64,000 bases of DNA from Chrysomallon squamiferum (taxonomy: Eukaryota > Mollusca > Gastropoda > Neomphalida > Peltospiridae): assembly GCA_012295275.1 (NCBI GenBank), contig CM022679.1, positions 7,227,669 to 7,291,668 on the forward strand. The letters run 5' to 3'. Each line of letters starts with the position of its first letter. Positions within the stretch are counted from its first letter, which is position 1. The position numbers and the translations under genes are program-made. Shown piece by piece: positions 1 through 19,634 of the stretch. The notes below the pieces were generated by a model. That model was given only the letters and a program-made list of their open reading frames with translations. It had not been told where the DNA came from and made no database searches.

Positions 1-29
1 TGATGTACATATATATAAGGGACATGAAT

Positions 30-33
<4 letters not shown>

Positions 34-63
<30 letters not shown>
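34..63. repeat. (AAT)n microsatellite
   Basis: A run of about ten AAT units lies in the presumed intron left of the last visible exon of the DUF4485 gene. Confidence 0.9.
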
Positions 64-65
<2 letters not shown>

Positions 66-138
66 GCAGATGAACAGCAGTAGTAATAATGAAAAGTATT
101 GTGAAATACTCAACAATTTTAAAGAAATGAAGACTTAC

Positions 139-3100
139 ATCAAATGTTCTGCTTCTTTTGGTATCAACTGATTCATCAAAATAAATAGACTGAAATAAAA
201 CAAAGACTATCCATCATAACAATGTAAAAGAAATGTTAAAAACTGGTACATGAAAGAAATAAAAGTATACATGTTACTAAGAAAACAAGTGCTTATAAAA
301 CAAAATATTTCAATGGAAAAATGAAAAATGATTAAATAAACACATTACCATATATGGGGGCAGAGTTTGAAGTGGCCCCTCTTCAGGTTTTTTATCAAAT
401 GGTCCCTCAAGATTTCCACGTTTCAACATGTGCAGCATCAACTGTGTGTACATATTACGATTCTTTCTGAAATTACATTTTCTATTATGAATAGTTCTGT
501 TGTAAGTGGTTTTATTTTAAGTTGTAAATGTTTGCATTTTGCCAGTGCAAGAACCAGAAGCAACAAAAAACAACAACAATAAGGTTCCCAATAGCTTTTA
601 AAATACACTTTTAATGAAATTAAATTATTATTATAGTAAAAAAAAAAAAAAAAAAAATCAGAAAACAATAAACATTAAACTGTGAAAAGAAATAAAACTA
701 ATATAATTCACTATTCCTTACTTAAATTATTATGAATTTAATGATTTGTTTTCAAAATGTCCAAGTTCAAAAAGTTTCTTCAGATCTTTTGGAATAAATT
801 TAAAGCTGAACTAATAGTGACTTGAAAAATGGAGTAAAATTTCATTAAGAATAATTAAAATAAATTAACAAGTAAAGGGCAGATGAAACCTCAACACTTT
901 ATAAAAGTGATAATTCAAAATTAGAGTAACCAACATTAAATAAATAGTATTAAACTCATTACAATATTATATAAAATGTTTAACTGACACTAAATTAGAA
1001 TTAAAATGTGTTGAGGTATTGCTAAACACTCATTTATTTATTCAAGTAATTTATTTACCTTCCAGTTATTCCTGAAGTTTGTGGTTCACATAGTTTCTTA
1101 ATCCAAACTGCACATTTCTGACGATCTGACAAAAAAAAAAAAAAAAAAAAAATAAAAAGTAATAATTAAAATTATAAAAAATTAAATTAAAATGAATGAT
1201 TAAATAAATAAATAAAAAAATAAATTTTTATAAAAAAAAAAATTATTAAAAAATAAACATGATAATTAATTAAACTAAAAACTAATAAATGTCAACAATC
1301 CATTGTTGTTCTGAAAAGTGAAAATTTTATTGGAATCCAGACAATAAATAAATAAATGTAAAAGACTTCAGGCAAGAATACTGTATATAAATAACATAAA
1401 ATTATAAAACAGTTATTTTACCAGTTTTCTGTGGAAGTTTCAGGACATAAGGTTTCATTTCAGCCAGAACCTTGTCAAACTCCTTGTCCAATTCCTGATA
1501 GGAATCTAGACCATCCATAATGGATTCCTCCAGATCTCCTTCAAAACCTTTATCTTTCAAATGGGCTTTTCTTTTTGGGGCCTTGTGCTTCTTCTTCTTC
1601 TTTTTGTATTTCAAATGGTCATATGAGTCTTCTGTTGACTCTTGAATACCATGTCTCTCTTCAGATTCCAGCTGCTTCTGTTGGGACAAAGAAACATACA
1701 AAAATCGAAGATCAGCCATTAGTTCTTTCAAATCACTCTCATCAATCAGTACTTTATCATCCCTGGATTTCTCAATCCCTTCAGAAACAATAACAGGCTT
1801 TTCAGTGCTACTACTGATAACAAACTGTTTTAAATCTGGCACACTGGATGTAAGTTCTAAACCCTGGTCAGTGGATAATGATTCATTGTTTAGAGAACTA
1901 CCATTCTTAACTACTATATTTATATCTGCTATTCCTGAACTGCTACTGCAGGATGTTGGACTTTTAACTACAACATAATGCTGCTGCTCTTGTGATTTAA
2001 GTAAAGCTTTGTTATATTCATCCTGAATCCACTTATGCTGACCATTCTGATCTAAAGGATAATTCTGATGGTGGAAACCATTGTTTTCAAGACTATCCTG
2101 GATTTTGCTAAGATGGGTAGGACAAACTGAACAAGATTCTATACAAGGATATTCAGTGTGAGTTGCCAGTGATGTATTATTTTTAATTTTAAAGTTTAGA
2201 AGAGAAAATGTTTCTCTGCAATTTCTATTTTCATCTAAAGAATGTTTTTGTGTAAGAGAAGATTGCTCAAAATGTTCACCATTAGTTAACTTAGCATCTT
2301 GTTGTAAAATTATTTCACTGTTGTCTCTGCTTGCTAGAATTGATTCTTCATTATTTTCTATAACACTGGCTGAACCTACAAATTTATCTAAACATGCATT
2401 TGTGGAGTTCTGATTTACTTCAGGGTTTTCACTGCTATTGATATTACTAAACGGATTTACAACTGAAGAGCTGGTCCTTAACTGTTGCACATTGTCATCA
2501 GAACTTGGTAAAACACAGTTTACATTTTTTGTGTCTACACTTTCTTCATTGATGGTTGACAAATACTTTGTATCTACATTGTCTTCATTTGTGGTTGACA
2601 AATACTTTTCACCTACACAATTGTCTGTTTTGGTTGGTAAATGCCTTTCATCTTCTGGTTCTATTTTGTCCAGTTCTGTGCTGTCTTTAACAGAATCATC
2701 TACTTTTTCTTCAACACTGCAATTATTTGCTTTGGATTCAGCCTTCAGAGCCATTATTGACTCGATAGTTTTCTTAACATGTCTGTGTTTTGCACCTTCT
2801 TTGTCACCACTAGTTAAATCCTGAAGAAGCTGTTCCAGTTTATTCTCTCCTTTTCCCATCAGCTTGGGCCTTGAACAATTTTCGGACCTTCCTTGCAGAA
2901 TATCAAAAACCTTTTTTGGCATGTTGTTAGCTGACTTGCCATCTTTAACCTGACCAGCATCATCTGTGTTTGAATCTCTATCTTTAACATTTCTGCTATC
3001 TGTTTTCTCTGGTAATAAAACACTTTTATCGTCAACAAATGTATCTGAGCAAAATAAAACATCCTGACTTTTATGGATGTTTTCAGAATTTTTTTCAGTT

Positions 3101-3318
3101 TCATGAACATCTGTTGATTCCTTTTCACTTGAATTTTCAGTTGTGAGGACTGTTGTAGATTTTGATAAACTTTCTAACTGGACATTTTTTGCTGGATGTC
3201 CAACAATGTTTGTAACTCTTGTACGTTTTGCAGCATTGCTTTTAATTCTGTGATTGCGTTGTTGTAGATCCTTGGCCAGTTTTGCAAGATCATTGTGATT
3301 TCTTGACCATACAGACAT
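139..3318 (-). CDS. DUF4485-domain protein, CEP112/CCDC46-like, 5' part (partial at left edge)
   Basis: Four exons on the minus strand: 1422-3318, 1059-1125, 349-466 and 139-189; each junction has GT-AG and the phases join without a stop (1, 2, 0, 0). The ATG at 3318 opens a 632-codon first exon, rich in Ser, Asn, Asp, Glu and Lys, with no recognisable fold and a Lys-rich patch near residues 575-590: probably disordered. Its end (ELDKEFDKVLAEMKPYVLKL) continues into KCAVWIKKLCEPQTSGITG, then RKNRNMYTQLMLHMLKRG and LPPYM-SIYFDES. From memory of the family this is the pattern of DUF4485, found at the N-terminus of the centrosomal coiled-coil protein CEP112. The role is therefore inferred as centrosomal or ciliary. 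The very long N-terminal extension is unlike what I remember of vertebrate CEP112. The coiled-coil part would lie beyond position 1. A terminal-looking alternative exon at 730-805 was considered and rejected. Splicing is inferred from sequence only. Confidence 0.6.
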
Positions 3319-6300
3319 TTTTGATTTATTATCTATTCTAGTTTAACACTTTATAACTTTTAACAAATCAATTTTTAAATAAATAAGATTCTGGAAAAAT
3401 TGTTCTCAAAGTAAATATGTATTTTCATTATTATTATTTGATTAAATACACATATTAATTAATTAGATTTAATTTTTTTGAATTTCAAATCAATCAAATA
3501 ATGCCTGATCAAAAAAATAATTTTCTTTCTTTCATGCATTATTTTTTAAAATGAACTTCAGCAAATTTAATTTAAACAATATTGATTCTCATTTTTGTAT
3601 CACCTTTTACATTACTTTCCAAAATATAAATTTCTTTTGAACATTATTGCAAAGTATTCATAGTAAGTAAGGATATAACAGACATAATTTGATGGGAATT
3701 TGAAAAATAATTTAAAAATAAAAAAATAATTAAAATATTAAACATGACATTTGTCACAAATTATCTGTAACAAAATAACACTGAGTATTCCTGATCAAAC
3801 AAAAATTCGGTTAACATGCTGACTAATCCAGTTTCGAACAAATCCGTGGCTTGATTCTTAGATCACTGAATTAATCCATCGGTGGCCACATTAAACTGAA
3901 ATTAGACTAAACTATCCTGCTGTCATGTATCACTTAAAAATAATGATCATATGTGATGACATCTGCAGGTGTGAAAAATGTATACCTCTTTTTTATGACC
4001 TAAAAACAGGTTTTTTGGCAGGCACTGAGAAATCATTGTGGGTAGGATTAGTTAGACAAACTATTATCTGTTTACCAGTCTTGTGCGGCTATGCCACACC
4101 ACTCTGGAAGAAGAGAAACATATCAGCCAATGATTGACCACTCGTGGTAGCAACAATGTCACTTTATAACCTTAATCCCTCCACAAAAACAGACAAGGCG
4201 TTACGATCAAATTATTAAGAGCCTTCTTTTGATCAGTTACAAGCATTATCTAGATAGAGATATCACAATTTTATAAGCCTCATGGATTGTAGATATATTA
4301 TTAATTATACAAAATGAGTGATATCCACCAGTCTTTCTGTGCTTTTCTCTTTGTTCTAAGCAGCTGATGAATTTGTTTGAAAATAAACTACTTTTTCAAA
4401 CTGATATTTTAATTTCAGTGAAGATCTCCAATCAAGGTTTTAAAAATTAGTTATATGTCTGGGAACTATGTGGAGTTGTGATCAGTAATCCAGATAATTT
4501 GCAGATAAAAAGAAATAAAAATGTACAATAGACTAATGTAAATCAGTTTGTGGATATATGTTGTCAAAATTGAGCCATCATCTATGTAAAGCCCTCAGGC
4601 CTACGTGAAGCAGAGCCTCAAGTCTGAACAGAATAAAACTTGTTAAACTTGGATGGTTAGAATTCCTTCAGTAAATGCTATTTCATTATGCATTTAACTC
4701 ACTGGGTGGACTGCCAACATAAACCTTCTTAAATCACCAGTACAATCTGATAAAGCACTTGGTCATGTAAAAAACAGACATATTTATTGTCTGATAGAAC
4801 TGTCAGTCTCTCATCTTAACATTCATAATTCTTAATTGATTATGATGTACACACTTTTTTATACAGTTTTTAGAGATATTTCAAACTGTCTCTATATATT
4901 TATCATAATCCTTTAGAAATTAATTGCACATTCCATTTCTTTAACTGTTTAAGTGAGAATAAAAAGGAGTCATAATTCACAAAACGGCAATAACAGATTT
5001 AATCCTGAGATTTCCTTATCTAAATCCTGGTGAAAGCAAGGAAGCATAGTTCACAGCTCCTAATAAAATGACGATAATTCTGTATCCATAATTTAAAAAC
5101 AACTCCATAAAATAACACTGCACCAACTAAAACAAGTCCAGCCACTGTCAATGGTTAATCCCCAATTAAGCCTGCGAGTAATAAATATTAAATATTGATG
5201 GATTATTGATAAGTTTACATATTGCATTTTATTAGGTTTTGTGAAGGTGCCACTGAAGCTACAGTAAGTGGGCGATTGGCCAAGCAATTACAGACAGACT
5301 GACAAGACCACCAGACTAGAACATGCAGCAACAAAGACTGCTTGGAAGATGAAGTGATTGTCCACAGCAAAAACAAAAAACCGCTCTCCTGATAACACAG
5401 AAAATTAAAATACCTGATAAACAGTATAATGTGACAGAAATATTTGGATTTTTAATAAAGGCAGGAATGAGAGATAAGACTGCGTGTTAGAAAGATTAAA
5501 GATAGCTTCATACAAAGCCAGATGAGAATCTACATGTAACACTAGAATGTGTCTGTGCTCTTCCAGCGCTGTTCGCACAATACAAACATTTACCTGTGTG
5601 TAATGCTGTGGCACGCCGCGGTCACTGCACAGCCGTAAGTCTATCAGTCAGAGTTTTAACACGTTTGTCAGTGACAAAGCAACATGCATGCAGAATAACA
5701 ACAAATGTTTAATATTCTCTGACTTAATTATTTCTTTTAATGTCATTTTGTTTCTAAACAAACATTATATGTCTTTTTGCTTAATACAATACAATAAAAT
5801 GAAAAAAAAAGAAAAAAAAAAAGAGAACAGATGAGAAAAGAAAAGGCATTTTGATTATTTGTAGATAAGTGGTCAAATTTTGAACTGAAACATACTACAG
5901 GGTCATCAAAAAAAAATATATATATGTACACACATACATGTGTGTATTTTGTTTTTGCATACATATATACATAAAATCATACAGAGAGAATAATGTGTGT
6001 GTTCATTATTTTTCCCACTGATACCTTCTTAAAAATAAATATAATAGTTATTTGCGGCCACTGTAAATACACGTACACAGATATTAGTAAATTTACATTA
6101 TTTTTATAATAATGAACTGTAATGTATTTGTTAACACAGTTTGGCTTCATAATGAATTATGAATGCACGATTATTTCTGAAAATAAAATAAAAAATAAAA
6201 AATAAAGAAATTAAATAATGATTTCTATGTTTTAATGATTACAGAATTTTGAAATAGCTGAAACTTCTTTCTTAAACTAAAGTGATAACTGGTTATTAAA

Positions 6301-6583
6301 TCAAGCAACAACATTTAATGGATAACTGCCTGCCCCAAAATTCAGTGTGTGGAATAATTAAAAATTATTGACACTATTTTAAAGAATTAAATATAACTGT
6401 TATTATATAAGATATAACTGATCAAAGAACCATTATAATCTCTTAATGTTTATTTATATCTGATCAGAAACCAGTGAATCATGTAAAGCTCACAATTTAA
6501 AGCAAATCTGAAATTATCAACAAGTTCTGTTTGTTTTTAGATTATTTCATATATTTTTCTTAACACTAGAATAAATGTGTGTG

Positions 6584-6585
<2 letters not shown>

Positions 6586-6634
<49 letters not shown>
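6586..6634. repeat. (GA)n microsatellite
   Basis: GA dinucleotide run with one AA interruption near its right end, in intergenic DNA. Confidence 0.9.
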
Positions 6635-6635
<1 letters not shown>

Positions 6636-9600
6636 AATAAACAGTCCAGCTGGATAACAAATCATAAATTATTATTGTCAAATTTTGGACTAAGATGACA
6701 TGAAGATATAACCTTCAGTGCTATCAGTAAATTAAACATTAGTTATGCTGTTTCTGTCTGCCAGTGACAACTGTCTATGGTTTATTTGGGGGTATTTGAG
6801 GTCAGCTTATTGGTTACAAAGGAAAGTATTGTATTTTTCAATTATGACTGAAAATGTGAAAAAAAATTAAGTCAACAATTGTGGAAGATATGTTTTCCAC
6901 ATGTTAAAAAGCATTAAAAAATGATTAGTATCTTTGAAAGTGACAGCTTATACAATATCTGTTAACAGTCAGTTGTTATGTTAAAAAATGATTTATCAAT
7001 CTGGAGAAGTTACAGAGACATTGTAGATGTTAATTTGGAGTTGGGGTCTGTGTTTGGAATGATATTTCACAGTATTTGCTCATCACTTCTGTTAAGTGTT
7101 TGTTTTATGTGTACAATGTTTGAGATTATCTTCACACTATCACAAATAAACTTGTACTGAAACTGTGACCATGACAGGCACACTTAATTTCAGATTTACT
7201 GATTTTTGGTTTATTTTCATTCTATATCCACTTAGTGATAAGATGATAAGGTCAGGGAGTGTTTGACTTTGAAACAGCAAAAATTACTGATAGTTTGAAA
7301 CTTCATGTGAAATATGTATTACTTGAGATATGTATTTGAGATTAAATAAACTATGTTTAACAATTATTAATTTAAAGACATGTGAAAACAGTTTAAAACT
7401 ATTGGTCATTATCTTTGAGATATATGGTTTTTGTCTTATGATGATATACGAGTTGGGAAATCTACAGTAACAGCTATTGTTACTTGAACAGCAAGGGGTC
7501 TCTTCACATACATCATCACACAGTGAGGAAAACACATCCCACAGTCTTTGTACAGTGATAGATGGCAGGCAACATTACAACTGGATTAGCTGTACAATAG
7601 AGATTAGCAGTTTGTATAGGTTATGTAGTACACTAGGTGCTCAAGGCATTATAATGTACGAAACAAGAAGAAACCAGAAAGAACAAGGCTGGGATTAAAA
7701 TTCCATTAACAAGTAGCTGTCAAAGTCAAATCTTCAAAAAGATGTTAGCACAGATATAGCTGGTAAAAGACATACAAGAAATTGGATCAAGTTACTATAT
7801 TTATGGTTCCAGAACATTAGCATTATAGATTTTTATGGCTGTTCTACAAATTGATTATGAGCAAGGTTAAAAAGTTTTAATCTTTTTTCCCTTCTTTTTT
7901 TTATTTGCAGAATATCCTTGTAATTATATACAAAACTGGATATGCTTGGAAAATAAGAATTTCTCTTACCCCAAAAAAAGTAAGCACTTAAGCCAGAGGT
8001 TACCTTGAAAGGTTTAATTTAAAAAAACAGAAATTAAAGTTATCAAGTGTTATGATGTTATCTATAATGGCTGTTTCACTCTGTCTCCAGTTTTCACACT
8101 AGATAGGACAAATATAAATATTATTTACCTGTCTAACTGTATCTTATAAATTATTATTTGTGAAGGTCTTTGCTTTAACATTGCAGCATGGCCTTATGCT
8201 GTTATAAACGATATATATCAACTGAACAGATTTGCTTATGATAGGATTTAGTGAACTAAACAAATGTCTTTGTGCATAATCTGTGGGCATGAAATCGGTG
8301 TTACAATAAAGACAGCAGGCCAGCCTACGTAACTGGTGCTAAGCCAACACTTGTGCAATTTACCTCTGAATTCAACTGTTTTAATAAAGTCAATGCAAAT
8401 GGACTTCTGTCTATAAATATTTCATTAATAATACTTGAGATTAATATTAAAATATTTTTTCTTCTTCTTCTTGTCATGCTAGCACTAATTCCTTTGTAAA
8501 TTCTGAAGCTCTCTGTTGTCATTAAGTTCTCTCAGAATTAACATTTCTCATAGAAAGAAGGATTAACAAAATTAGATATACTCTAAATGTTCACCATCAA
8601 TAAACATGCATTCACGCAGTCCCTGAATGTACATAGGTACAGTACTTGAATACATTTCTTATCACAATAACATCATCTAAAGCAATTACTGTTGATGAAG
8701 TACTAGGATATTATATAGTATCCAACAGTGCTATCTTGTTTACAAGCAAAACAACAACTTTAATGAGACAAAACAATAATGGCCTACTCAGAGTCTTGTA
8801 AGGTAATGCACAAACTTTATAAAAATGAGTTTTGATAAATGAAAAAAAAAAAGAATGTACACTCTTTTTCTTTGTTTATCAATAATAATTTTATATCAAT
8901 ATATAATGATGATCATCACCAGATATGCCCAATGTAAAAATTATATTTATTTTATAATTTGTTATTTTTTGAAAATTCAAATCTCTCCAAATTAGAATAA
9001 ATTAACACAACAAGGATTTTGTCTAGGTGTTATGGATTAAAGGACACACTGTATTTTACCTGTTATTCTGAAAAAACAAACAAGATTTCAATGTTTTTAA
9101 AATGGTCGTGTGAATCTATTCAGTGCTAATAAAGGTTAAGGTGCAAATGCTCTCATTTATATTGACAATAAACCCATTTTATTTTCTGTTAGGAACAATA
9201 TATATATTTTTTTTTTTTTTCACCTTTCATAATCCATGTCTATGACCTAAATGAAAAAAATAAAAAATAAATAAAAAAAAATCAATTTAATTTGATTGAA
9301 ATATATGAAGCTTAGGTAAACTGACTTGTTTGAAGAAATTCCACCATTTTGTTTGACTGGTATTTGATGATTAATTATTATAATTAACACAAAGCAGGTA
9401 TAACCCTTATAGTCAGTATTACTGATAGATTGTAATATCCCTAAAAAAAGGGAAAAAAAAGACTCAACCCTCCATTTAATGGACACCTATTTGTCAGAAA
9501 ACCTAGACAAAATTTTGGAAATATACAAATATTCTCCAATCTACAGAAATCTGGACCTGTCCCAGAGTTAGCAACAGTAATGGCTCCATCTGTTTGTTCA

Positions 9601-12600
9601 CAGAGGCCATGTGTGCATTCTGTGTGTATCTTATTTGTAACATCCTTTCAAAAACCTGGGAAAACCTTTCTCCCTTCTTTGTCTGTTAAATGGACACACA
9701 CACACACACACACACAATCTTTTGATAATTTATAAACAGATTAAAAAAATATACTGTATATAAAAAAGAAATATAGTAATAGTAATAATAACAATAACAA
9801 TAATAATAATAAATACCCACTTTCTTAATTATTATTGTTTTTCTGAAGTATTATGCAACATTAAATATTTTATTTCAACACTTTGTGCTGGGAAGACATC
9901 TGTCATCAAATTCCAACATTTTTAACCTGATTTCATTCTTTTATAAAATTAATATATTTAAAATTTTATTTCTGTTATACTTTCTGGTTGTTCTGATACC
10001 AAAAACTTGCTAGGCAAAATAGGGATCTTTAGTTACAATTACTAAAATGTTGCTCAAATTTGATGTGTGCAACTGCAGTTGTTATTATATAAAGATTCAA
10101 AGATGCATATCTTCAAAACAAAATACCATGTTAATCTTTTTTCTCTTCATTTAGCTAAATAATACATCACAAATGTGTCCAGACCCATGATTTATGTGTG
10201 TACCATCACAATATACATTTGAATTTGTTATTATTCTTTGTTGTTTCCACGATGTTTTAAATAAATTGTTTCAATTCATACATATTGCATTGAGCATACT
10301 ATTAAGTTAATTATTGTTTAAATAGCATGTGGATTCAATATATTTCAGTTATTAAAATTACCTTGTAATAATGTAGTTTGCCAAAAATAAAATAATGTAA
10401 AACATTATATACAAGCTTCAACAAAACATTGGTATGTTTTTTTTAAAGTGTGTGTATACAAGAATATGTTAAAGCCATTTTGCCACAAACATATAGTGAT
10501 TTTTCTATGCTACAGAATAATTATTGAAAGTGAAAAAGAAAATATTTACTTGTAATGTAATCAACACAAATTTTATTAATCAGATATCAGTATTTCGATG
10601 AAATAAAACACAATCTTGTTCACTAAACCAAAATAATCATTGAACAACAAACATAACTTTCATAAAATAATGCTAAGATCATAGTGAAAAGTAAATTAGT
10701 AATGCTTTTTATTATTATTTTAAATCCTTCAAATTTGTTACATCAAACAAATGACATTAATGAATTTCACAAACCTGTGCACTTCAATCACTGATGGAAG
10801 GGACATAATTCATGAATATTTTTAAATGATGATATATATAGTACTTTTTCGATCAATATAAACATTACTTTTAGGTCATTTGTACTACAAGTTGTAGTTA
10901 TATGCTCTTTTAATAATCAATGTTTTTACTTTCAGTCTTCATTTGAAGCATAATATTTAATAATAATTTGCTGACTAAATTAAGAAAAAAGTGGTGAACA
11001 ACATTCTGATAAAAGTACTCGTCAGGCAGGTTTGGACTTGAATTTTGTCAGGTGGGAACTATACCGTAACAATGCCATTAAATGGATTAAATGATACTTC
11101 AGTTAAATATTTACAGTTTCATATTATTCTTATTAACATCAGCAAATCAAAACTCTAGATCATCCTATAACGTAATACTAATTATAAAAATATATATTTT
11201 AAAATTATCGCCACTAACTTAATCAGTGAATTACAATTTACTGTAAAAGTGTAATATATATAAAAAAAACACAAAACAAATGATGTGTTAATGTAATTAT
11301 TACTCAACTTACATTAAATGTTAATATATCATAGATGTTGAAAAAAAAAACCCAATTAGTTCGCATATAATTACCTTTTAGATGTGACTACATTTTGCTT
11401 CTTCAGTGTTTACCAAAACTTTCAAAACTTGATCCATTTTTGTTTTGATAATGCGAATTTTATATTAGAGTTGTCGCCCATTTGAATAAAACTTATTCTT
11501 TGGTATGAACGTTCTCCAACGTTTGAGATCCATCTTTTCATATAACGTTCTATACTCAGCAATATTTCTTTTACCTGTAATTAATTTTAACTAAGGCAGC
11601 ATTTCTTATAGTGTAACAATGAAATGTAATTTACAATATTTTAGGTTTGTTTTCTCTCTTACCAGCTGCCATTTGTTGGTTGAAAAAACAAAACAAGCAA
11701 ATGACAATGACTCAGTTTGAAATGTTGTATTTAAATAAAGTTAATAATATTAACAAACAGGCCTTTTGAAATATTTACGCAGCAAAAACATTAAATGAAT
11801 ATAAACTGCTTTTTTGAACTCAAAATTTATCGTAATCGGATTTTATACTGAACTGAGTTTTCATGGTCTAAGGGAAATAACTCTATTTTATGGTAAAGCA
11901 CATTTAATAGTAAGACTGGATCTCTATACAATTACCACTTAGATAATCGAATTAAAAACAATTTAAAAGCACTTCTTTTTTAACCGAACTAAAAGAAAAA
12001 AAGAGAAACAAGCAACTAAAAATATAATATCCTTTAATCAATAAGGCCATATGTCTTTTGTGTGTGTGTGTGTTGTATGTGTTGTGTATCTTTATGTATG
12101 TGTTGTGTGTTTGTGTACGTGTAAGTGTGTATGTGTGTGTGTGGGTGGGTGTGGGATTGCAATTAGTCGCTAGTTGCTTTGACCTCGTTACATAACTTGA
12201 ACACATTTTGTTTCTTTAATTCCTTCCCCGTCTTTATGTCTTCCTTTATCATATTTGGCTTTTTACATTTTCAAAAGAGTAACTGCTTTCTGAGACTTTG
12301 GGAGTTCGGTACACAAACCTAATTATGACTTTATGTGTTGACTATATATAATTTTATTTTATGAACTTAGAGAGATACTTATTATTATTATTTTTTAAAA
12401 TAGATCTACTTTAATCCAAATTTGGATTTTGCTTCAATTTATTCGGTAATGGACTTTTTTTTCATTTATTTTCCATAATAATATAATTCTTTTACAACTT
12501 TTTTTTTTGTTGTTTTTATTTTATATACCGAAACTTCCCGGAAAAAAAAAAAAAGATTTTTTTTTCCCAGTTTATTTCGCCCTTAAAAGGGTTACTTATT

Positions 12601-12955
12601 TATTTATTCATTCATCCATGCTTCGAGATAACATTTATTCGATTACTTGATTTCATATTTATTTTATCCAGACGTCTTGAACTAGACATAAATATATACA
12701 CCCCTCATCCATACATCCATTCATCCATGCATTCATATATATACCTATATAGATATTCAAATACAAATACATTTGCCAATTTTTTTATTTTAAAACTATT
12801 TTTTTTATTTATTTTGTGTGAAATTTATTTATTTATTTATTGTAATTAATATTACTTATTCATTTATGATGATGTTATGTTTTTATCTAGATTTGGTATA
12901 TTTTTTTACGAGTATATGTAATTGCATTATCGACTCACACTAAAATATTTTCATT

Positions 12956-13018
<63 letters not shown>
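12956..13018. repeat. (AAC)n(AAT)n compound microsatellite
   Basis: About 12 AAC units pass directly into about 9 AAT units. It sits at the outer edge of the duplicated 3' flank of copy 1 and may mark the duplication boundary. Confidence 0.9.
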
Positions 13019-13019
<1 letters not shown>

Positions 13020-13021
<2 letters not shown>

Positions 13022-13770
13022 CACTCATTCTTGAGATTTGGGGAGTGAGGGTCACTGAAAAGGACTGTTTTGACACTGTTCAGTTTATCCACATCCCGGA
13101 TACAAATCGCGCGGTATTGGATGTTCATTTGTTTTTATTAAAATAATCTTCAGGCTGTTGTCGTCCTTATGTAGACGCAAGACTGACGTAAAAGAAGTGA
13201 AATGGACGTTAGCAATGGCGTCGCGAAGTTTTTTTTTTCTCTCTGAAAACGTTTCAAATTAAAATCTACCGAAACAATATCATCTTCAGATACATGCATA
13301 AATGTATTTCAGATAATTCTCCTTATGTATGTCAATTTTCAACTCTTTCTATGGTCATAATAACGTCAAAATTGGCGATAATGTTCAAAGAAAGATGAAG
13401 TAATTTAAATTTATATTCTTTTGCTTTGTGTTTGTTCTGTTTAATAGGATCCGTTTACTACAGACAGTGTTTTCTAGATATTTAGTTATGATTAAATAAT
13501 AAACAGTATAAATTGTGTAATACTGAATGGATAGATTAATAATAATAAGTACTAATTAAAGAAAAACACTAAAATCCCGCAAAGTCAATACAAAACATAT
13601 ACATATATTTACCTTTATTACTGACAATACAGAAATTAATCTTGATCAGCATTCCTTTACTTGTTCATTGATTTGTTTTACAAAAAGTAGTTTAATTAGT
13701 TTCATTTAGGAAAATTAATTTAAAATATATTTTATAAGAATTTTAATTTATAATGGATACAGTAAATAAT
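13020..13770 (-). repeat. Duplicated 3' flank of copy 1 (pair of 37.70-38.46 kb)
   Basis: The stretch around 13020-13210 contains 'tttatccacatcccgga' and 'gtcgtccttat...cgtaaaagaagt', and the same words occur in the same order at about 37.70-37.92 kb. Similarity continues to the stop codons of copies 1 and 4. A shorter match follows the stop of copy 2 in inverted orientation (30571-30900), including the phrase with 'aaacagaacaa'. A TTTATT near 13613 on the plus strand would be an AATAAA poly(A) signal for copy 1. Confidence 0.75.
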
Positions 13771-19416
<5,646 letters not shown>

Positions 19417-19532
19417 TTTCTTTCTTTCACTTACTACCTGAATAAATGTAAATAGAAACAGTTAAGTGTTTGAAAAGAAGAACACAGTAAAATAAAATAA
19501 TTGAACAAATACTACCTCGAAGTATGAATGAA

Positions 19533-19575
<43 letters not shown>

Positions 19576-19634
19576 ATCAGCAGTAGGAATTCAAAGACAT
19601 GGACGGGAGATGTTAATGTTATACGACTCCACAT
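19576..19634 (-). pseudogene. Relic of a second exon A, cut by a (TTTA)n tract
   Basis: On the minus strand ATG at 19634 opens [20 protein letters not shown], clearly an exon A of the FOXRED2-like genes. After 59 nt the sequence passes into TTTA repeats (19535-19576), so the FAD motif and splice donor are gone. The sequence 5' of this ATG matches that 5' of exon A in pseudogene copy 3 (a segment reading as [15 protein letters not shown]), not that 5' of the working exon A of copy 1. The locus therefore once had two tandem exon A units with different upstream DNA. Confidence 0.8.

Larger units (their letters stand above)
3319..13770. other. Gene-poor intergenic region
   Basis: About 10.4 kb of AT-rich DNA between the start of the DUF4485 gene and the end of the first FOXRED2-like copy. 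Reading frames here are short, mostly driven by simple repeats, and none shows a protein family or joins to another across splice sites. Microsatellites include (GA)n at 6586-6634, (CA)n at 9694-9716, a GT-rich tract at 12060-12150 and (AAC)n(AAT)n at 12956-13018. The promoter of the minus-strand gene should lie just right of 3318, but no clear core element was seen. The last 750 bases (about 13.02-13.77 kb) are the 3' flank of copy 1 and are duplicated beside copy 4. Confidence 0.6.

Noticed and set aside
730-805. Minus-strand candidate terminal exon of the DUF4485 gene (acceptor TTCAG, in-frame ...FIPKDLKKLFELGHFE..., stop at 730)
   Set aside because: It fits the phase, but the exon at 349-466 also fits and continues the expected domain (RKNRNMYTQLMLHMLKRG), followed by another exon with a good donor. 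Retained only as a possible alternative end.
3925-4137. 71-codon plus-strand frame with several cysteines
   Set aside because: No family resemblance, no splice partners and no conservation elsewhere in the window; probably chance.
12922-13146. Poly-asparagine and similar homopolymer frames (also Ser-, Thr- and Ile-rich frames at 18701, 21661, 36478)
   Set aside because: They are translations of trinucleotide microsatellites without coding context.
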